Shown here: one piece after another, positions 18,362-28,890 of the stretch
Layout: each line of letters begins with the position of its first letter
How positions within the stretch are numbered: the first letter of the stretch is position 1
Origin: Nitzschia sp. pyKryTriq1
Lineage: Eukaryota > Bacillariophyta > Bacillariophyceae > Bacillariales > Bacillariaceae
Direction: 5' to 3'
Length of the DNA: 48,000 nucleotides
NCBI GenBank assembly: GCA_956465555.1
Contig: OY101133.1
Location: forward strand, 32,001 to 80,000
The notes under the pieces: model-generated
The model's database searches: none
Told to the model about the DNA's origin: nothing
What the model saw: only the letters and a program-made list of their open reading frames with translations
Position numbers and translations under genes: made by a program

Positions 18362-18976
18362 TTATCGACGTGAATAATACTCAATAACTAGTAATTCATC
18401 TAATTGTAATTGAATATCATCTCTATTGCAATAATCTAATACTGTTGCTTTCAATGAGCTTGCATCAAATTTTAAATTAGACGGAACTTCACTTCGTGGA
18501 TTATTTTTTAAATTGGCACTAACCAAATTTTTCGAAGTAGATCTTTCTTTTACACTAATAATATCATTAAGACGACATTGAAAACTTGGAATATCAATAA
18601 CTTTATTATTTATAGTAATATGGCCGTGGTTTACTAATTGACGAGCTTGCGCGATAGTACTTGCAAATCCTAACGTAAAACAAAGAGTATCCAAGCGCAT
18701 TTCTAATAACTGAAGTAAAATTAGACCGGTAACACCTTTTCGTCTTCGAGCTTCTTTTACATATCTGAATAATTGACTTTCACTTAAGCCATAATTAAAT
18801 TTTAGTTTTTGTTTTTCTTCTAAACGAATACCGTATTCTGTTAACTTTTTACCAGTATCCGGAGAATTTCCATCTTTTCCTGGACGATTTAATTTTTTTG
18901 ATTTTTTTGTTGTTAAACCTGGTAATGAGCCTAATCGTCGACTAATTTTTAATTTAGGTCCTCGATAACGTGACAT
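18362..18976 (-). CDS. rps4: Ribosomal protein uS4
   Basis: uS4 is a primary 16S-binding protein at the 5' domain. The 204-residue product begins [16 protein letters not shown]. The S4 RNA-binding domain ([20 protein letters not shown], then [14 protein letters not shown]) lies at about 87-150. The length is normal. It heads the rps4-rps16 pair, and trnH lies just upstream on the same strand. Confidence 0.97.
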   Translation of the reverse strand: MSRYRGPKLKISRRLGSLPGLTTKKSKKLNRPGKDGNSPDTGKKLTEYGIRLEEKQKLKFNYGLSESQLFRYVKEARRRKGVTGLILLQLLEMRLDTLCFTLGFASTIAQARQLVNHGHITINNKVIDIPSFQCRLNDIISVKERSTSKNLVSANLKNNPRSEVPSNLKFDASSLKATVLDYCNRDDIQLQLDELLVIEYYSRR

Positions 18977-19038
18977 AAAAATAGATTTAATGTATAAACA
19001 ATTTTTTATAAATACTTAAGATAGAAAATATCAACAAG

Positions 19039-19112
19039 GGCGAGTGACCGGACTTGAACCGGCGAATGGTGGAATCACAACCCACTGCCTTAACCACTTG
19101 GCCACACCCGCC
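19039..19112 (-). tRNA. trnH(gug): tRNA-His(GUG)
   Basis: On the minus strand, acceptor GCGGGTG pairs with CACTCGC and the anticodon loop TTGTGAT carries GUG. The extra G(-1) typical of tRNA-His is encoded (G opposite the discriminator C). The T-arm is CCGGTTCAAGTCCGG. Confidence 0.95.
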
Positions 19113-19185
19113 ATATTGTCTTGATTAATATTCTATCAGTTTTCATTATTAATCGTCTAGGTTATTTTTCAAAAAGTTACAAAAT

Positions 19186-19398
19186 ATGACAAAATTTAAA
19201 AATTTTTCTGTAAATGGTCAGTCTTATTGTGTCGAAGCAAGTATTACACTTTTCGATCTAATTAATTATTTGAATTTTAATGATTCATTATTAGTTTTAG
19301 AATATAACAATTTAATATGTGATAAAAAAAATTGGGGAAAAAATTTCATTAAAGATCAAGATAAAATTGAAATTGTAACAATTGTAGGAGGAGGATAA
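19186..19398 (+). CDS. thiS: Thiamine sulfur-carrier protein ThiS
   Basis: Ubiquitin-like carrier whose C-terminal glycine is converted to a thiocarboxylate and delivers sulfur to ThiG. The 70-residue product shows the beta-grasp pattern and ends in VTIVGGG, containing the required Gly-Gly end. It is encoded alone between trnH and pheT on the opposite strand, and a hairpin overlaps its stop codon. The activating enzyme ThiF is not in this window. Confidence 0.92.
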   Translation: MTKFKNFSVNGQSYCVEASITLFDLINYLNFNDSLLVLEYNNLICDKKNWGKNFIKDQDKIEIVTIVGGG

Positions 19399-19422
19399 TT
19401 CTATAAAATTTATAGAATTATC
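19394..19422. terminator. Bidirectional hairpin thiS/pheT
   Basis: GATAATTCTATAAA (19394-19407) is the exact reverse complement of 19409-19422. It overlaps the thiS stop codon, is followed by TTTT on the plus strand, and lies between the convergent thiS and pheT genes. Confidence 0.65.
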
Positions 19423-19433
19423 TTTTATAAAAT

Positions 19434-21554
19434 TTAAACTCGAATCGTTGCATCAAATTTTTTCATTAGTAAATTGGTTAGATTATTAACTATCATTTCT
19501 ACTTTTTCAGTTTGTAAAGTTTCAAAATTTGACTGAAAAACAAGCTGTAGACATAAACTTATATGTTGTGGTGGAATTGATTTACCACGATACTCATCTA
19601 ATATATTGACTTCTTTTAAAAAATGACTTCCATTTAGATATAATAATTCTTTAATCTTACTAAATAAAATATTATCTTTAACAATAAAAGATAAATCTTT
19701 AATAATTTTTGGATATAGTGAATATTCTTGGTATACACTTAATTTATTTTGTTGAATTTGATGTTTAAGGACATCAAAATTAAATTCAAATAAATAGATA
19801 TCTATTGGAATATTTAATTTGTTGGCTAAAATTGGAGAAATTTGTCCAAATAGCCCTACTTTTGTCCCATTTGATAAAAAGATTTCAGCAGTACAATAGA
19901 CATGAAATATATTTTTTTCTTTAATGGGTTTATAAGATTTCCAGTAAGTAATAATATTTAATTTTTTAAAGACCGTTTCAATTTTTCCTTTTGCTCCAAA
20001 CCAACCCAATGTAGTAGATGATGTTGACCAATCAGATTTCGTTTTTAATCCGCCTAAAATTCCAGCTACTAATTCAATTTCACTAATAGTTGAGGATGAA
20101 TTTAAAGAAAAAGCATGTCCATATTCAAATCCCTCAAGAATTGAATTACCTTTTTTTACATTTTCTTCTACGGCTTTAAGCAAATTTGGTAATAAACTTG
20201 AACGTAAATTTGAATAATCTTGAACTAATGGATTAATTAATTTTATATCATTTTTTAAGTAGGTTTCTTTCGTAACTAATGAATATTGAATTAATTCATT
20301 TAAACCTAAATTAACAAGACACGAAGTCAATTTTTTACGAGTTTGATAATCAAAATCTTCTTTTCCAATATTATTAATTTTTGGTAATCTGGTTAAAAAT
20401 TTATTAAACCCATAAATTCGCCCAATTTCTTCAATTACATCAATTTCACGAACAATATCATCACTTCGTAACGAGGGAATTGTAATATTCCATTTTAAAC
20501 TAATACTATCATAATCTACCTTAAATTTTAATCGTTCTAAGGCATCTGTAATAATTTGAGCTGAAAGATAGTTTTCTTCCATATTTTCTGTATTTTGAAT
20601 TGGGCCTAAAACTTGTTTCACCCGTTCATAGTTCAGTTCAATTTTTTTAACGGGCTCATTCATAAGCTGAGCAACACTATGAAGTTTACAAGTTAACTTA
20701 GGATTTGCAATTCTTAATAACGAAATAAAACGATACGTCGATTCTAGCAAAGTTGTATTTTTAAGTGATTTTTCATAGCGAGAAGACCTATCTGTTCGTA
20801 GCCCTAACATTCTCGATTCTTGTCGAATTTTTGCAGCATTAAAAATACTAGCTTCAACTAATAAAGTTTTTGTAGTAGAGGAATATTTAGTCTCGTCACT
20901 TGAAATAATTCCAGCTATACTAATTAGTAGATCATTAGCTTGAATAACTAAAATTGATTCGTCTAATGGATAAGTAACTCCGTTGCTTGCTAAAAAATTT
21001 AATGAGTTCTTTACAGGAGTCAAAAATAATTGAACTTGAGCCTGATTTAATTTAGAATAAATTTTATCAAAATCATAAAATTCAAGGGGATAACCTGTTT
21101 CGATTAAAATATAGTTTTGAAAATCAACTAGATTATTATTTACTGGAAATCCAGAAGCAATTAGTTTTTGCTGTAACCATTTAGGCGATGTGAAATCACT
21201 TAAATTTTCAATACTTAAAGCAATAAATCCCGAGCAGTCATTTTGAATTGCCAAATTTGAATGAAACTTTTCAAATTGTTGGGACCATGGGTAAATCTTC
21301 GTTGAATAATTTAATTTTTTAGGAATAGAATTTAATAAGGCTGCAATTTCTAATGAAAGACCTTGAATCGATAAACTATCTGAGCGATTTGCTGTTGCCG
21401 AAATTTCGAATGCCGTTGTTTTTGCATTTGAGATTTCAATTTCTAAAACTTCTTCAACTTCAAATCCACCAAGCGTCAATTTGTTAATTAAATCATCTAT
21501 GTCTACTGTTTCAAGATTTACTAATTCGTTAATCCATCTTAATGATATTTGCAT
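19434..21554 (-). CDS. pheT: Phenylalanyl-tRNA synthetase beta subunit
   Basis: PheRS beta works with an alpha subunit (not in this window) to charge plastid tRNA-Phe. The 706-residue product has the N-terminal helix domain, FEISATANRSDSLSIQG at about 48-64, B3/B4 editing, B5 domains (VREIDVIEEIGRIYGFNKF), the catalytic-like core, and a C-terminal FDX-ACB domain (YPKIIKDLSFIVKD). Bacterial PheT is near 800 residues. Here the EMAP/OB-fold tRNA-binding insert that normally separates GGFEVEEV from the ANRSDSLS region is absent. psb28 lies 29 bases upstream on the same strand. Confidence 0.94.
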   Translation of the reverse strand: MQISLRWINELVNLETVDIDDLINKLTLGGFEVEEVLEIEISNAKTTAFEISATANRSDSLSIQGLSLEIAALLNSIPKKLNYSTKIYPWSQQFEKFHSNLAIQNDCSGFIALSIENLSDFTSPKWLQQKLIASGFPVNNNLVDFQNYILIETGYPLEFYDFDKIYSKLNQAQVQLFLTPVKNSLNFLASNGVTYPLDESILVIQANDLLISIAGIISSDETKYSSTTKTLLVEASIFNAAKIRQESRMLGLRTDRSSRYEKSLKNTTLLESTYRFISLLRIANPKLTCKLHSVAQLMNEPVKKIELNYERVKQVLGPIQNTENMEENYLSAQIITDALERLKFKVDYDSISLKWNITIPSLRSDDIVREIDVIEEIGRIYGFNKFLTRLPKINNIGKEDFDYQTRKKLTSCLVNLGLNELIQYSLVTKETYLKNDIKLINPLVQDYSNLRSSLLPNLLKAVEENVKKGNSILEGFEYGHAFSLNSSSTISEIELVAGILGGLKTKSDWSTSSTTLGWFGAKGKIETVFKKLNIITYWKSYKPIKEKNIFHVYCTAEIFLSNGTKVGLFGQISPILANKLNIPIDIYLFEFNFDVLKHQIQQNKLSVYQEYSLYPKIIKDLSFIVKDNILFSKIKELLYLNGSHFLKEVNILDEYRGKSIPPQHISLCLQLVFQSNFETLQTEKVEMIVNNLTNLLMKKFDATIRV

Positions 21555-21583
21555 TTTTGAATTTTTATAATTTTTTTAGTTAA

Positions 21584-21931
21584 TTAACTAGCTTTAGTAA
21601 ATACTAACCCATTTGTATCGCCATATCGTTCCATAAATCTCATAAATCTATCCCATGCTTTAGGACTTTTCATAATATAAATAGATTCAATAGTTTCAGG
21701 TTTTCCATTAATAAAGCGAGCATTCACGTCTCGAGTCTCTAAAATTCCTTCTTCATCAATTAAATACATTCCCGTAATCTCCCCTTCTTTGGCTGTACTT
21801 TTATCTAATATATTTGGATTTTTAAAACGAAAAGTTGCTGTTCCTGTACTTCCATCTCTCGATCGTGTTAAACGAACATCGGGTAAAACTTTTTCATCTA
21901 ACCCTTTAATAAACTGAATTTTAGCTTCCAT
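21584..21931 (-). CDS. psb28: Photosystem II assembly factor Psb28
   Basis: Psb28 binds early photosystem II intermediates (around the CP47/RC47 complex) on the stromal face and protects them during assembly. The 115-residue product begins [21 protein letters not shown], followed by [11 protein letters not shown] and a C-terminal [14 protein letters not shown], all family features. There are no membrane segments. It sits upstream of pheT on the minus strand and is probably co-transcribed. Confidence 0.95.
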   Translation of the reverse strand: MEAKIQFIKGLDEKVLPDVRLTRSRDGSTGTATFRFKNPNILDKSTAKEGEITGMYLIDEEGILETRDVNARFINGKPETIESIYIMKSPKAWDRFMRFMERYGDTNGLVFTKAS

Positions 21932-22043
21932 AATTTTCTAATTATTTTAGATTAATAATCTATAATAAGTATTTTCATTATGCAATTTCCATAAATTTAA
22001 AACAACCCTTTTGTTTGTAAAAATTTTTAAAGTAATGTGAAAA

Positions 22044-22115
22044 CTGGGGTGGCAGGATTCGAACCTGCGAATGGCGGAGTCAAAGTCCACAGCCTTACCA
22101 CTTGGCGACACCCCA
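22044..22115 (-). tRNA. trnQ(uug): tRNA-Gln(UUG)
   Basis: On the minus strand, acceptor TGGGGTG pairs with CACCCCA, and the anticodon arm GTGGA-CTTTGAC-TCCGC gives UUG. The T-arm is GCAGGTTCGAATCCTGC. Like bacterial tRNA-Gln it starts with U1. Confidence 0.95.
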
Positions 22116-22158
22116 AAATCTTATTATAAATAAGATTCAATCATAATAATAACAGTAT

Positions 22159-22232
22159 TGGGCAAGAAGGGATTCGAACCCCTGACACCGTAGTTCGTAG
22201 CCACGTGCTCTAGTCCACTGAGCTACAAGCCC
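22159..22232 (-). tRNA. trnR(acg): tRNA-Arg(ACG)
   Basis: On the minus strand the anticodon arm CGTGG-CTACGAA-CTACG gives ACG, whose first base is presumably edited to inosine. The acceptor GGGCTTG against CTTGCCC leaves two adjacent U-U mismatches at pairs 5-68 and 6-67. Plant plastid trnR(ACG) has a comparably imperfect acceptor, so this does not make it a pseudogene. Confidence 0.93.
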
Positions 22233-22382
22233 AAAACATGATTCTAATTTTTAATTATACTAGAAATATTATAAATTAGTAAAGTTAAAAAAAAGTAAAG
22301 AAATTGAATTTTAAGCTTGTAAAATTTATACTTTTTTGGTTAGAGTAATTTTTTAAATATTATAAATATAATTGCGAAAAAG

Positions 22383-23978
22383 ATGGCAAAAAAAATTTTA
22401 TATCAAGATAATGCTCGTCGCGCTTTAGAGCGTGGTATGGAAATTATGGTAGAAGCCGTTTCAGTTACATTAGGACCAAAAGGTAGAAATGTAGTACTTG
22501 AAAAAACATATGGTTCTCCTCAAATTGTTAATGATGGAGTTACGATTGCAAAAGAAATTAATCTTACAGATCATATTGAAAACACAGGTGTTTCGTTAAT
22601 TCGTCAAGCTGCTTCAAAAACAAATGATGTTGCAGGAGATGGAACAACAACAGCGACTGTGTTAGCTTATGCGATGGTAAAAGAAGGGTTAAAGAATGTT
22701 GCAGCAGGAGCAAATCCAATTTCCATTAAATTAGGAATGGAAAAAGCTACGCAATATTTAGTAACACAAATTAACGAATTTGCTCAACCAGTTGAAGATA
22801 TTAAAGCAATTCAACATGTCGCTTCTATTTCGGCAGGTAATGATGATATAATTGGTTCATTAATTGCGGATGCATTAGCAAAAGTTGGAAAAGAAGGTGT
22901 TATCTCATTAGAAGAAGGAAAAGGAATTGAAACGGAATTAGAAATTACCGAAGGAATGAAACTAGAAAAAGGATTTATTTCTCCATATTTTATTACAAAT
23001 ACGGATAAGATGGAAGTTTCTTATGATAATCCTTATATATTATTAACGGATAAACGAATTACTCTTGTTCAACAAGATTTATTACCAATTTTAGAGCAAA
23101 TCACTAAAACAAAACGTCCACTTCTTATTATTGCAGAAGACGTTGAAAAAGAAGCGTTAGCTACATTAATTCTAAATAAATTACGTGGAATTGTAAATGT
23201 TGTTGCCATTCGCGCACCAGGATTTGGCGAATTGCGAAAACAAATGTTAGCAGATATTGCTATCTTAACTGGTGGAACCGTTATTACTCAAGATGCTGGA
23301 TTAAGTTTAGATAATATTCAATTAAATCTATTAGGCCAAGCTCGTAGAATTATTGTTAATAAAGATACAACTACAATTGTTGCAGATGGACAAACCTTAG
23401 AAGAGATTAAAGTTCGATGTGAACAGTTACGAAAACAAGCTAGCGTTGCAGATACAGCTTATGAAAAAGAAAAACTACAAGATCGAATTGCAAAATTATC
23501 TGGTGGAATTGCGGTTATTAAAGTTGGAGCTGTAACTGAAACAGAAATGAAAGATAAAAAATTACGGTTAGAAGATGCGATTAATGCAACTCGAGCGGCT
23601 GTGGAAGAAGGAATTGTTCCAGGTGGAGGAGCAACTTTAGCTCATTTATCAGAAAATTTAGTTACTTGGTCTAAAAATAATTTGAAAGAAGATGAATTTA
23701 TTGGAGCAATGATTATTTCTCGTGCTATTCTAGCACCATTAAAACGAATTGCCGAAAACGCTGGAATTAATGGTCCTGTAATTATTGAAGAAGTTCAACA
23801 ACAAGAATTTGAGATTGGTTATAATGCGGCAACAAATACATTTGGAAATATGTATGAAGAAGGAGTTGTAGATCCAGCAAAAGTTACACGTTCTGGTTTA
23901 CAAAATGCAACTTCAATTGCAAGTATGATTTTAACAACTGAATGTATTATTGTTGATGATAATTTAACTTCCAATTAA
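22383..23978 (+). CDS. groEL: Chaperonin GroEL (Cpn60)
   Basis: Ring-forming chaperonin that folds stromal proteins such as RuBisCO. The 531-residue product carries LGPKGRNV at 30-37 and the nucleotide loop GDGTTT at 85-90. The apical domain ([13 protein letters not shown]) and the equatorial return [15 protein letters not shown] follow. The C-terminus ends LTSN without the GGM tail of bacterial GroEL. No groES is adjacent. It is convergent with dnaK. Confidence 0.98.
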   Translation: MAKKILYQDNARRALERGMEIMVEAVSVTLGPKGRNVVLEKTYGSPQIVNDGVTIAKEINLTDHIENTGVSLIRQAASKTNDVAGDGTTTATVLAYAMVKEGLKNVAAGANPISIKLGMEKATQYLVTQINEFAQPVEDIKAIQHVASISAGNDDIIGSLIADALAKVGKEGVISLEEGKGIETELEITEGMKLEKGFISPYFITNTDKMEVSYDNPYILLTDKRITLVQQDLLPILEQITKTKRPLLIIAEDVEKEALATLILNKLRGIVNVVAIRAPGFGELRKQMLADIAILTGGTVITQDAGLSLDNIQLNLLGQARRIIVNKDTTTIVADGQTLEEIKVRCEQLRKQASVADTAYEKEKLQDRIAKLSGGIAVIKVGAVTETEMKDKKLRLEDAINATRAAVEEGIVPGGGATLAHLSENLVTWSKNNLKEDEFIGAMIISRAILAPLKRIAENAGINGPVIIEEVQQQEFEIGYNAATNTFGNMYEEGVVDPAKVTRSGLQNATSIASMILTTECIIVDDNLTSN

Positions 23979-23990
23979 TATTAATTGGAA
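23969..23990. repeat. 22-bp perfect palindrome at groEL stop
   Basis: The sequence at 23969-23990 (TTCCAATTAAT and its reverse complement) is self-complementary and spans the groEL stop codon. It may act with the following hairpin as a 3'-end signal. Confidence 0.5.
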
Positions 23991-24003
23991 ATTAAATTGA
24001 ATT

Positions 24004-24041
24004 TCTACTTTAAATGATTTTTATAAGTCATTTAAAGTAGA
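24004..24041. terminator. Bidirectional terminator groEL/dnaK
   Basis: TCTACTTTAAATGA (24004-24017) pairs exactly with 24028-24041 around a 10-base loop. It lies between the convergent groEL and dnaK genes and overlaps the last codons of dnaK. Confidence 0.7.
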
Positions 24042-25862
24042 CATTGGATCCGAATTCGATTCTGAGTCAGCTTTTGAAGCAATCATTTCTTTCATAGCTA
24101 CTTTTAAATTTTCTAAAGAAGATTTTAAACTGTCAATTTGGTCACTTTGACTGTTTTGTCGAATCGTTTCAATTAATTTGGAAATATTTTCTTGTTTTTC
24201 AGCACTAATACTATCTTTCAATAAAGATAATTCTTTTTCCGCTTCAAAACATAATGTCTCTGCTTGATTCTTTAACTCAATATTTTCTCGTTTCTCTTTA
24301 TCTGCAGAAGCATATTTTTCGGCATCTTCTAACATACTTTCAACTTCACTTTCATTTAACGTTGAAGCACCTTGAATAGTTACCGATTGTTCAACTCCTG
24401 TTTCTTTTTCTTTTGCTTTTACTGATAATATACCATCTACATCGATATCAAAAGTAACTTCAATTTGTGGTACGCCTCGATTAGCCGCTGGAATTCCATC
24501 TAATCTAAAGTTTCCTAGACTTTTATTACCTCCAACAAGTTCCCGTTCTCCTTGTAAAATATGAATTTCTACATTTGTTTGATTATCTACGGCTGTTGAA
24601 AACATTTCTGACTTTTTCACTGGAATTGTTGTATTTCGCGCAATGATTTTTGTCATAACACCACCAAGTGTTTCAACACCTAATGATAATGGAGTAACAT
24701 CTAATAATAGAATATCTTTGATCTCGCCAGCTAAAATCCCAGCTTGAATTGCTGCTCCAATCGCAACAACTTCATCCGGATTCACCGATTGGTTTGGTTT
24801 TTTACCAGTTAAAGATTCAACTAATTGTTGAATAGCTGGAATTCGTGTAGAACCACCTACTAATACTACTTCATTAATATCTGATTTGTCTAATCGAGCA
24901 TCATTTAATGCTTTTTCAACAGGAATTCGACAACGAGCAATCAAGTTTTCACATAATTTTTCAAAAGTTTCTCGAGTTAATTCTTTATCAATATGTTTTG
25001 GTCCTGATGCATCTGCAGTAATAAATGGTAATGAAATGTTTGTTTTATCAACAGTTGATAATTCCATTTTTGCTTTTTCGGCAGCTTCTGTTAATCTTTG
25101 TAAAGCTTGAATATCAGTTGATAAATCAATTCCTTCTTTTTCTTTAAAATCATTCATTAACCATGTTACTAAAACTTTGTCAAAATCATCTCCACCTAAA
25201 TTAGTATCACCAGCCGTTGCTAAAACTTCAAAAATCCCATCACCTACTTCTAAAATTGAAACATCAAATGTTCCACCCCCTAAATCAAAAACTAAAATTG
25301 TTTCATTTTGTTTTTTGTCTAATCCATAAGCTAACGAAGCTGCTGTTGGTTCATTAATGATTCGTAGAACTTCTACTCCAGCAATTTTACCAGCATCCAT
25401 TGTTGCTTGTCTTTGTGAATCATTAAAATAAGCGGGAACTGTAATTACAGCTTGAGTTACATCTTGACTTAAATAAGTTTTTGCATCGCTAATCAATTTA
25501 CGTAAAACCTGAGCTGAAATTTCCTCTGGGCTAAATTCTTTATTTAACGCTGGACATTTAATTTTAATATTATCATTTGAATCACTTACTACTTTATAAG
25601 GTAATTGTTTAGCTTCAGCTGAAATTTCACTTTCTTTTGATCCAATAAATCGTTTCACTGAAAAGAATGTATTTTCGGGATTAATAACTGCTTGTCGTTT
25701 TGCAATTTGTCCAACTAATAATTCTTGTTTTTTTGTATATGCAACAATAGAAGGCGTTGTTCGTAAACCTTCTGCGTTAATAATTACACTTGGTTGACCC
25801 CCTTCGATCGCTGCTACTACCGAATTTGTCGTACCTAAATCAATTCCTACAACTTTTGCCAT
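24021..25862 (-). CDS. dnaK: Hsp70 chaperone DnaK
   Basis: Plastid Hsp70, folding and translocating proteins in the stroma. The 613-residue product has GIDLGTTNS at 6-14 (phosphate loop 1), [21 protein letters not shown], and the second phosphate loop VGGSTRIPA. The substrate-binding domain contains [13 protein letters not shown]. An acidic lid ends DPMSTLNDL. The length is normal. It is divergent from the ribosomal operon beginning with rpl3, with a 244-base shared upstream region. Confidence 0.98.
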   Translation of the reverse strand: MAKVVGIDLGTTNSVVAAIEGGQPSVIINAEGLRTTPSIVAYTKKQELLVGQIAKRQAVINPENTFFSVKRFIGSKESEISAEAKQLPYKVVSDSNDNIKIKCPALNKEFSPEEISAQVLRKLISDAKTYLSQDVTQAVITVPAYFNDSQRQATMDAGKIAGVEVLRIINEPTAASLAYGLDKKQNETILVFDLGGGTFDVSILEVGDGIFEVLATAGDTNLGGDDFDKVLVTWLMNDFKEKEGIDLSTDIQALQRLTEAAEKAKMELSTVDKTNISLPFITADASGPKHIDKELTRETFEKLCENLIARCRIPVEKALNDARLDKSDINEVVLVGGSTRIPAIQQLVESLTGKKPNQSVNPDEVVAIGAAIQAGILAGEIKDILLLDVTPLSLGVETLGGVMTKIIARNTTIPVKKSEMFSTAVDNQTNVEIHILQGERELVGGNKSLGNFRLDGIPAANRGVPQIEVTFDIDVDGILSVKAKEKETGVEQSVTIQGASTLNESEVESMLEDAEKYASADKEKRENIELKNQAETLCFEAEKELSLLKDSISAEKQENISKLIETIRQNSQSDQIDSLKSSLENLKVAMKEMIASKADSESNSDPMSTLNDL

Positions 25863-26106
25863 ATTTTTTTAATTATATTATTCTTGTTTTTAGTAATAAT
25901 TATAAGATATTAGTTTAAGATTTAAGGAGTTTGAAAGTCCGTAATAAGCCAAATATAAACAATAGTTTACAATTGGCTTATATAGACAAAATTAACTCTG
26001 TCATTTATAGTGTTAAGTATGATTTACTAATTTTAATTTGTTTATCTTATTCTTTAAATTTAAAAAGTAATGTTAATTAGGTATAAAAAACATTTGGAGG
26101 ACTACC

Positions 26107-26730
26107 GTGAGTGTAGGTTTATTAGGTAATAAAATTGGCATGACACAAATTTTTGATGAAGCTGGAAATATTATCCCAGTTACCATTTTAAAAGTTGGTC
26201 CATGTGTTGTAACACAAGTAAAAACAGAAGCAAAAGATGGTTATAATGCCATTCAAGTTGGCTATACTAATGTTTCTAGTAAAAAATTGACTCAGCCGGA
26301 ATTAGGTCATTTACAAAAATCAAATATTCAACCTTTAAAATATCTTAAAGAATTTCGGATCAATAGTGATCATGAATTTGAAGTGGGTCAAACTTTAACC
26401 GTTGATTTACTATCATCGTGTCAATTAGTTGATATAAAAGGGAAAACGGTTGGTAAAGGGTTTACTGGATTACAAAAACGTCATAACTTTACACGAGGAC
26501 CAATGACACACGGTTCTAAAAATCATCGTGCACCTGGATCTATTGGTATGGGTACAACACCAGGTCGTGTTTTACCAGGTAAAAAAATGTCAGGTCAATT
26601 AGGAAATACAATTACAACTGTTCAAAAGCTTAAAGTTATTCAATTAAATTTAGAAGAAAATATTTTAGTAATTAAAGGTTCCGTTCCAGGTAAGCCTGGA
26701 AATTTATTAAGTATTGTTCCTTCTAATTAA
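26107..26730 (+). CDS. rpl3: Ribosomal protein uL3
   Basis: First gene of the long plastid ribosomal operon. The start is GTG, chosen because GGAGG (26096-26100) sits at proper spacing and the product then begins [16 protein letters not shown], as in the family. The 207 residues include [20 protein letters not shown] and [12 protein letters not shown], which line the peptidyl-transferase region. Confidence 0.97.
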   Translation: MSVGLLGNKIGMTQIFDEAGNIIPVTILKVGPCVVTQVKTEAKDGYNAIQVGYTNVSSKKLTQPELGHLQKSNIQPLKYLKEFRINSDHEFEVGQTLTVDLLSSCQLVDIKGKTVGKGFTGLQKRHNFTRGPMTHGSKNHRAPGSIGMGTTPGRVLPGKKMSGQLGNTITTVQKLKVIQLNLEENILVIKGSVPGKPGNLLSIVPSN

Positions 26731-26770
26731 TACAAGTTAAAGTAAAACCTTACTATTATTAAAATCAAGT

Positions 26771-27418
26771 ATGACCGTTCAAAAATTTATAAAATATACT
26801 CCCTTAGATTTAACAGGGAAACCATTAGATTCTACTCAAGAATTACAATTAAGTGTTCTGGAAAAATCCGGAAATTATTTATTGCATAAAGATCTTCTAC
26901 GTCATTATAATTCTCAGCGTCAGGGAACTGTTTCAACAAAAACTCGAAGTGAAGTTCGAGGTGGTGGTCGTAAACCATGGCGTCAAAAAGGAACTGGCCG
27001 TGCACGAGCAGGTTCTAATCGCTCGCCTTTATGGAAAGGTGGTGGTGTTATTTTTGGGCCAAAACCAAAAACTGTTTCAATCAAGTTAAATAAAAAAGAA
27101 CGTCGTTTAGCGTTACAGACTTTGTTATATAACAAAAAAAATAATATTTTGGTGATTGAAAATTTAGAGAATGGATTAACAGATTCAAAAACAAAAAGTT
27201 TTTTAGAGATTTGTACGAAATGTTCTGTAAATTTAGATCAAAAAGTATTAGTAGTTGTATCTCAAAAAACACTTCCTTTAAAATTAGCAACACAGAATAT
27301 TCAAAATGTTGAGTTAATTTTAGCATCGAATTTAAATACTTTTAGTTTATTAAAAGCAAAACAAATTCTCTTAACACCATTAGCCTTAAATACTATAAAG
27401 GAGATTTATTGTGATTAA
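26771..27418 (+). CDS. rpl4: Ribosomal protein uL4
   Basis: 215-residue large-subunit protein lining the exit tunnel. [19 protein letters not shown] and [15 protein letters not shown] are the conserved extended loop. The stop codon overlaps the start of rpl23, which suggests translational coupling. Confidence 0.96.
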   Translation: MTVQKFIKYTPLDLTGKPLDSTQELQLSVLEKSGNYLLHKDLLRHYNSQRQGTVSTKTRSEVRGGGRKPWRQKGTGRARAGSNRSPLWKGGGVIFGPKPKTVSIKLNKKERRLALQTLLYNKKNNILVIENLENGLTDSKTKSFLEICTKCSVNLDQKVLVVVSQKTLPLKLATQNIQNVELILASNLNTFSLLKAKQILLTPLALNTIKEIYCD

Positions 27419-27710
27419 TTCGTCAGACTCTAATACACAAATTATCAAATATCCTATTATTACAGATAAAGCTACAAGACTTCTAGAAAATAATCAATAT
27501 AGTTTTATCGTAGACCGTTACTCAGATAAGATTACAATCAAAGCTGCAATTGAATATTTATTTAATGTAAAAGTGATTAAAGTTAATACATGCCGTCTTC
27601 CTCGTAAAAAAAAACGTGTCGGTAAATATCTTGGCTGGAAACCACAATATAAAAAAGCAATTGTAAGTTTACAAGAGGGTGACGTAATAAACTTATTTAC
27701 TGAAAATTAA
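27411..27710 (+). CDS. rpl23: Ribosomal protein uL23
   Basis: 99-residue protein at the tunnel exit, a docking site for targeting factors. It starts at GTG, overlapping the end of rpl4 by 8 bases, with AAGGAG upstream. [22 protein letters not shown] is split across the N-terminus, and [17 protein letters not shown] is the rRNA-binding loop. Confidence 0.95.
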   Translation: MINSSDSNTQIIKYPIITDKATRLLENNQYSFIVDRYSDKITIKAAIEYLFNVKVIKVNTCRLPRKKKRVGKYLGWKPQYKKAIVSLQEGDVINLFTEN

Positions 27711-27733
27711 AAAATAAAAAAATAATAACGTTT

Positions 27734-28561
27734 ATGAGTATTCGTCTTTATAAATCATATACACCAGGTACACGAAATCGAGCACTTTCTAGTTTTACGG
27801 AAATTACAAAGTCAAAACCTGAAAAAAGTTTAATCCAAAAAAATCATCGAAATAAAGGGCGAAATAATCGTGGTATAATTACAATTCGTCACCGTGGTGG
27901 CGGACACAAACGACGTTATCGTCTTATTGATTTTAAACGTAATAAATACGGTATTGAAGGGAATGTAGCAGCAATTGAATACGATCCCAATAGAAATGCA
28001 CGAATCGCTTTAATTCATTACACAGATGGTGAAAAACGTTATATTTTACATAGTAAAAATTTACAAGTTGGCGATAAAATTTTATCAGGTTTAGATGCTC
28101 CATTCCAAATCGGTAATACTTTACCATTAACAAGCATTCCTTTAGGGACTTCAATTCATAATATTGAATTAATTCCAAATAGAGGTGGTCAACTTGTTCG
28201 AGCTGCCGGAACATCGGCAAAAATCCTTGCTAAAGAAGGAGACTATGTAACATTACGTTTACCATCAAAAGAAATTCGCTTAATCCGAAAAGAATGTTTT
28301 GCTACTATTGGAGAAGTAAGCAATAATGAGGCATTTTTAGTACAAAGTGGAAAAGCTGGTAGAACAAGATGGTTAGGAAAACGTCCAACTGTCCGTGGTT
28401 CAGTAATGAATCCTTGTGACCATCCACATGGGGGAGGGGAAGGTAGAGCACCTATTGGTCGAACTCGTCCACTAACGCCATGGGGTAAACCAGCATTAGG
28501 TATGAAAACACGAAAAAGAAAAAAATTAAGTGATGCTTATATTCTTCGTCGACGTGTCTAA
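27734..28561 (+). CDS. rpl2: Ribosomal protein uL2
   Basis: 275-residue central large-subunit protein. It shows [20 protein letters not shown], the C-terminal globular domain with [18 protein letters not shown] (including the conserved His), and a basic [15 protein letters not shown] end. No intron. Confidence 0.98.
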   Translation: MSIRLYKSYTPGTRNRALSSFTEITKSKPEKSLIQKNHRNKGRNNRGIITIRHRGGGHKRRYRLIDFKRNKYGIEGNVAAIEYDPNRNARIALIHYTDGEKRYILHSKNLQVGDKILSGLDAPFQIGNTLPLTSIPLGTSIHNIELIPNRGGQLVRAAGTSAKILAKEGDYVTLRLPSKEIRLIRKECFATIGEVSNNEAFLVQSGKAGRTRWLGKRPTVRGSVMNPCDHPHGGGEGRAPIGRTRPLTPWGKPALGMKTRKRKKLSDAYILRRRV

Positions 28562-28598
28562 CTATTCCTTTTATATATATAAGTAAAAATATTTTAAA

Positions 28599-28877
28599 AT
28601 GACAAGATCGTTAAAGAAAAGTCCGTTTGTTGCTTATCATCTTTTAAAAAAAATTAATAAAATGAATGAAGTAGGCAAAAAAGATACAATTACAACTTGG
28701 TCTCGATCATCGACTATTTTACCAAGTATGATTGGATTCACAATTGCCGTTTATAACGGTAAACAACATGTTCCAGTATTTATTTCGGATCAATATGTTG
28801 GACATAAATTAGGTGAATTTGTATCAACAAGAAATTTTAAAACTCATATCAAAGCTGATAGAAAAGGAAAACGTTAA
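28599..28877 (+). CDS. rps19: Ribosomal protein uS19
   Basis: 92-residue small-subunit head protein. [19 protein letters not shown] and [18 protein letters not shown] are diagnostic, followed by the polar C-terminus [11 protein letters not shown]. Confidence 0.97.
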   Translation: MTRSLKKSPFVAYHLLKKINKMNEVGKKDTITTWSRSSTILPSMIGFTIAVYNGKQHVPVFISDQYVGHKLGEFVSTRNFKTHIKADRKGKR

Positions 28878-28890
28878 TTAAACGAATATC

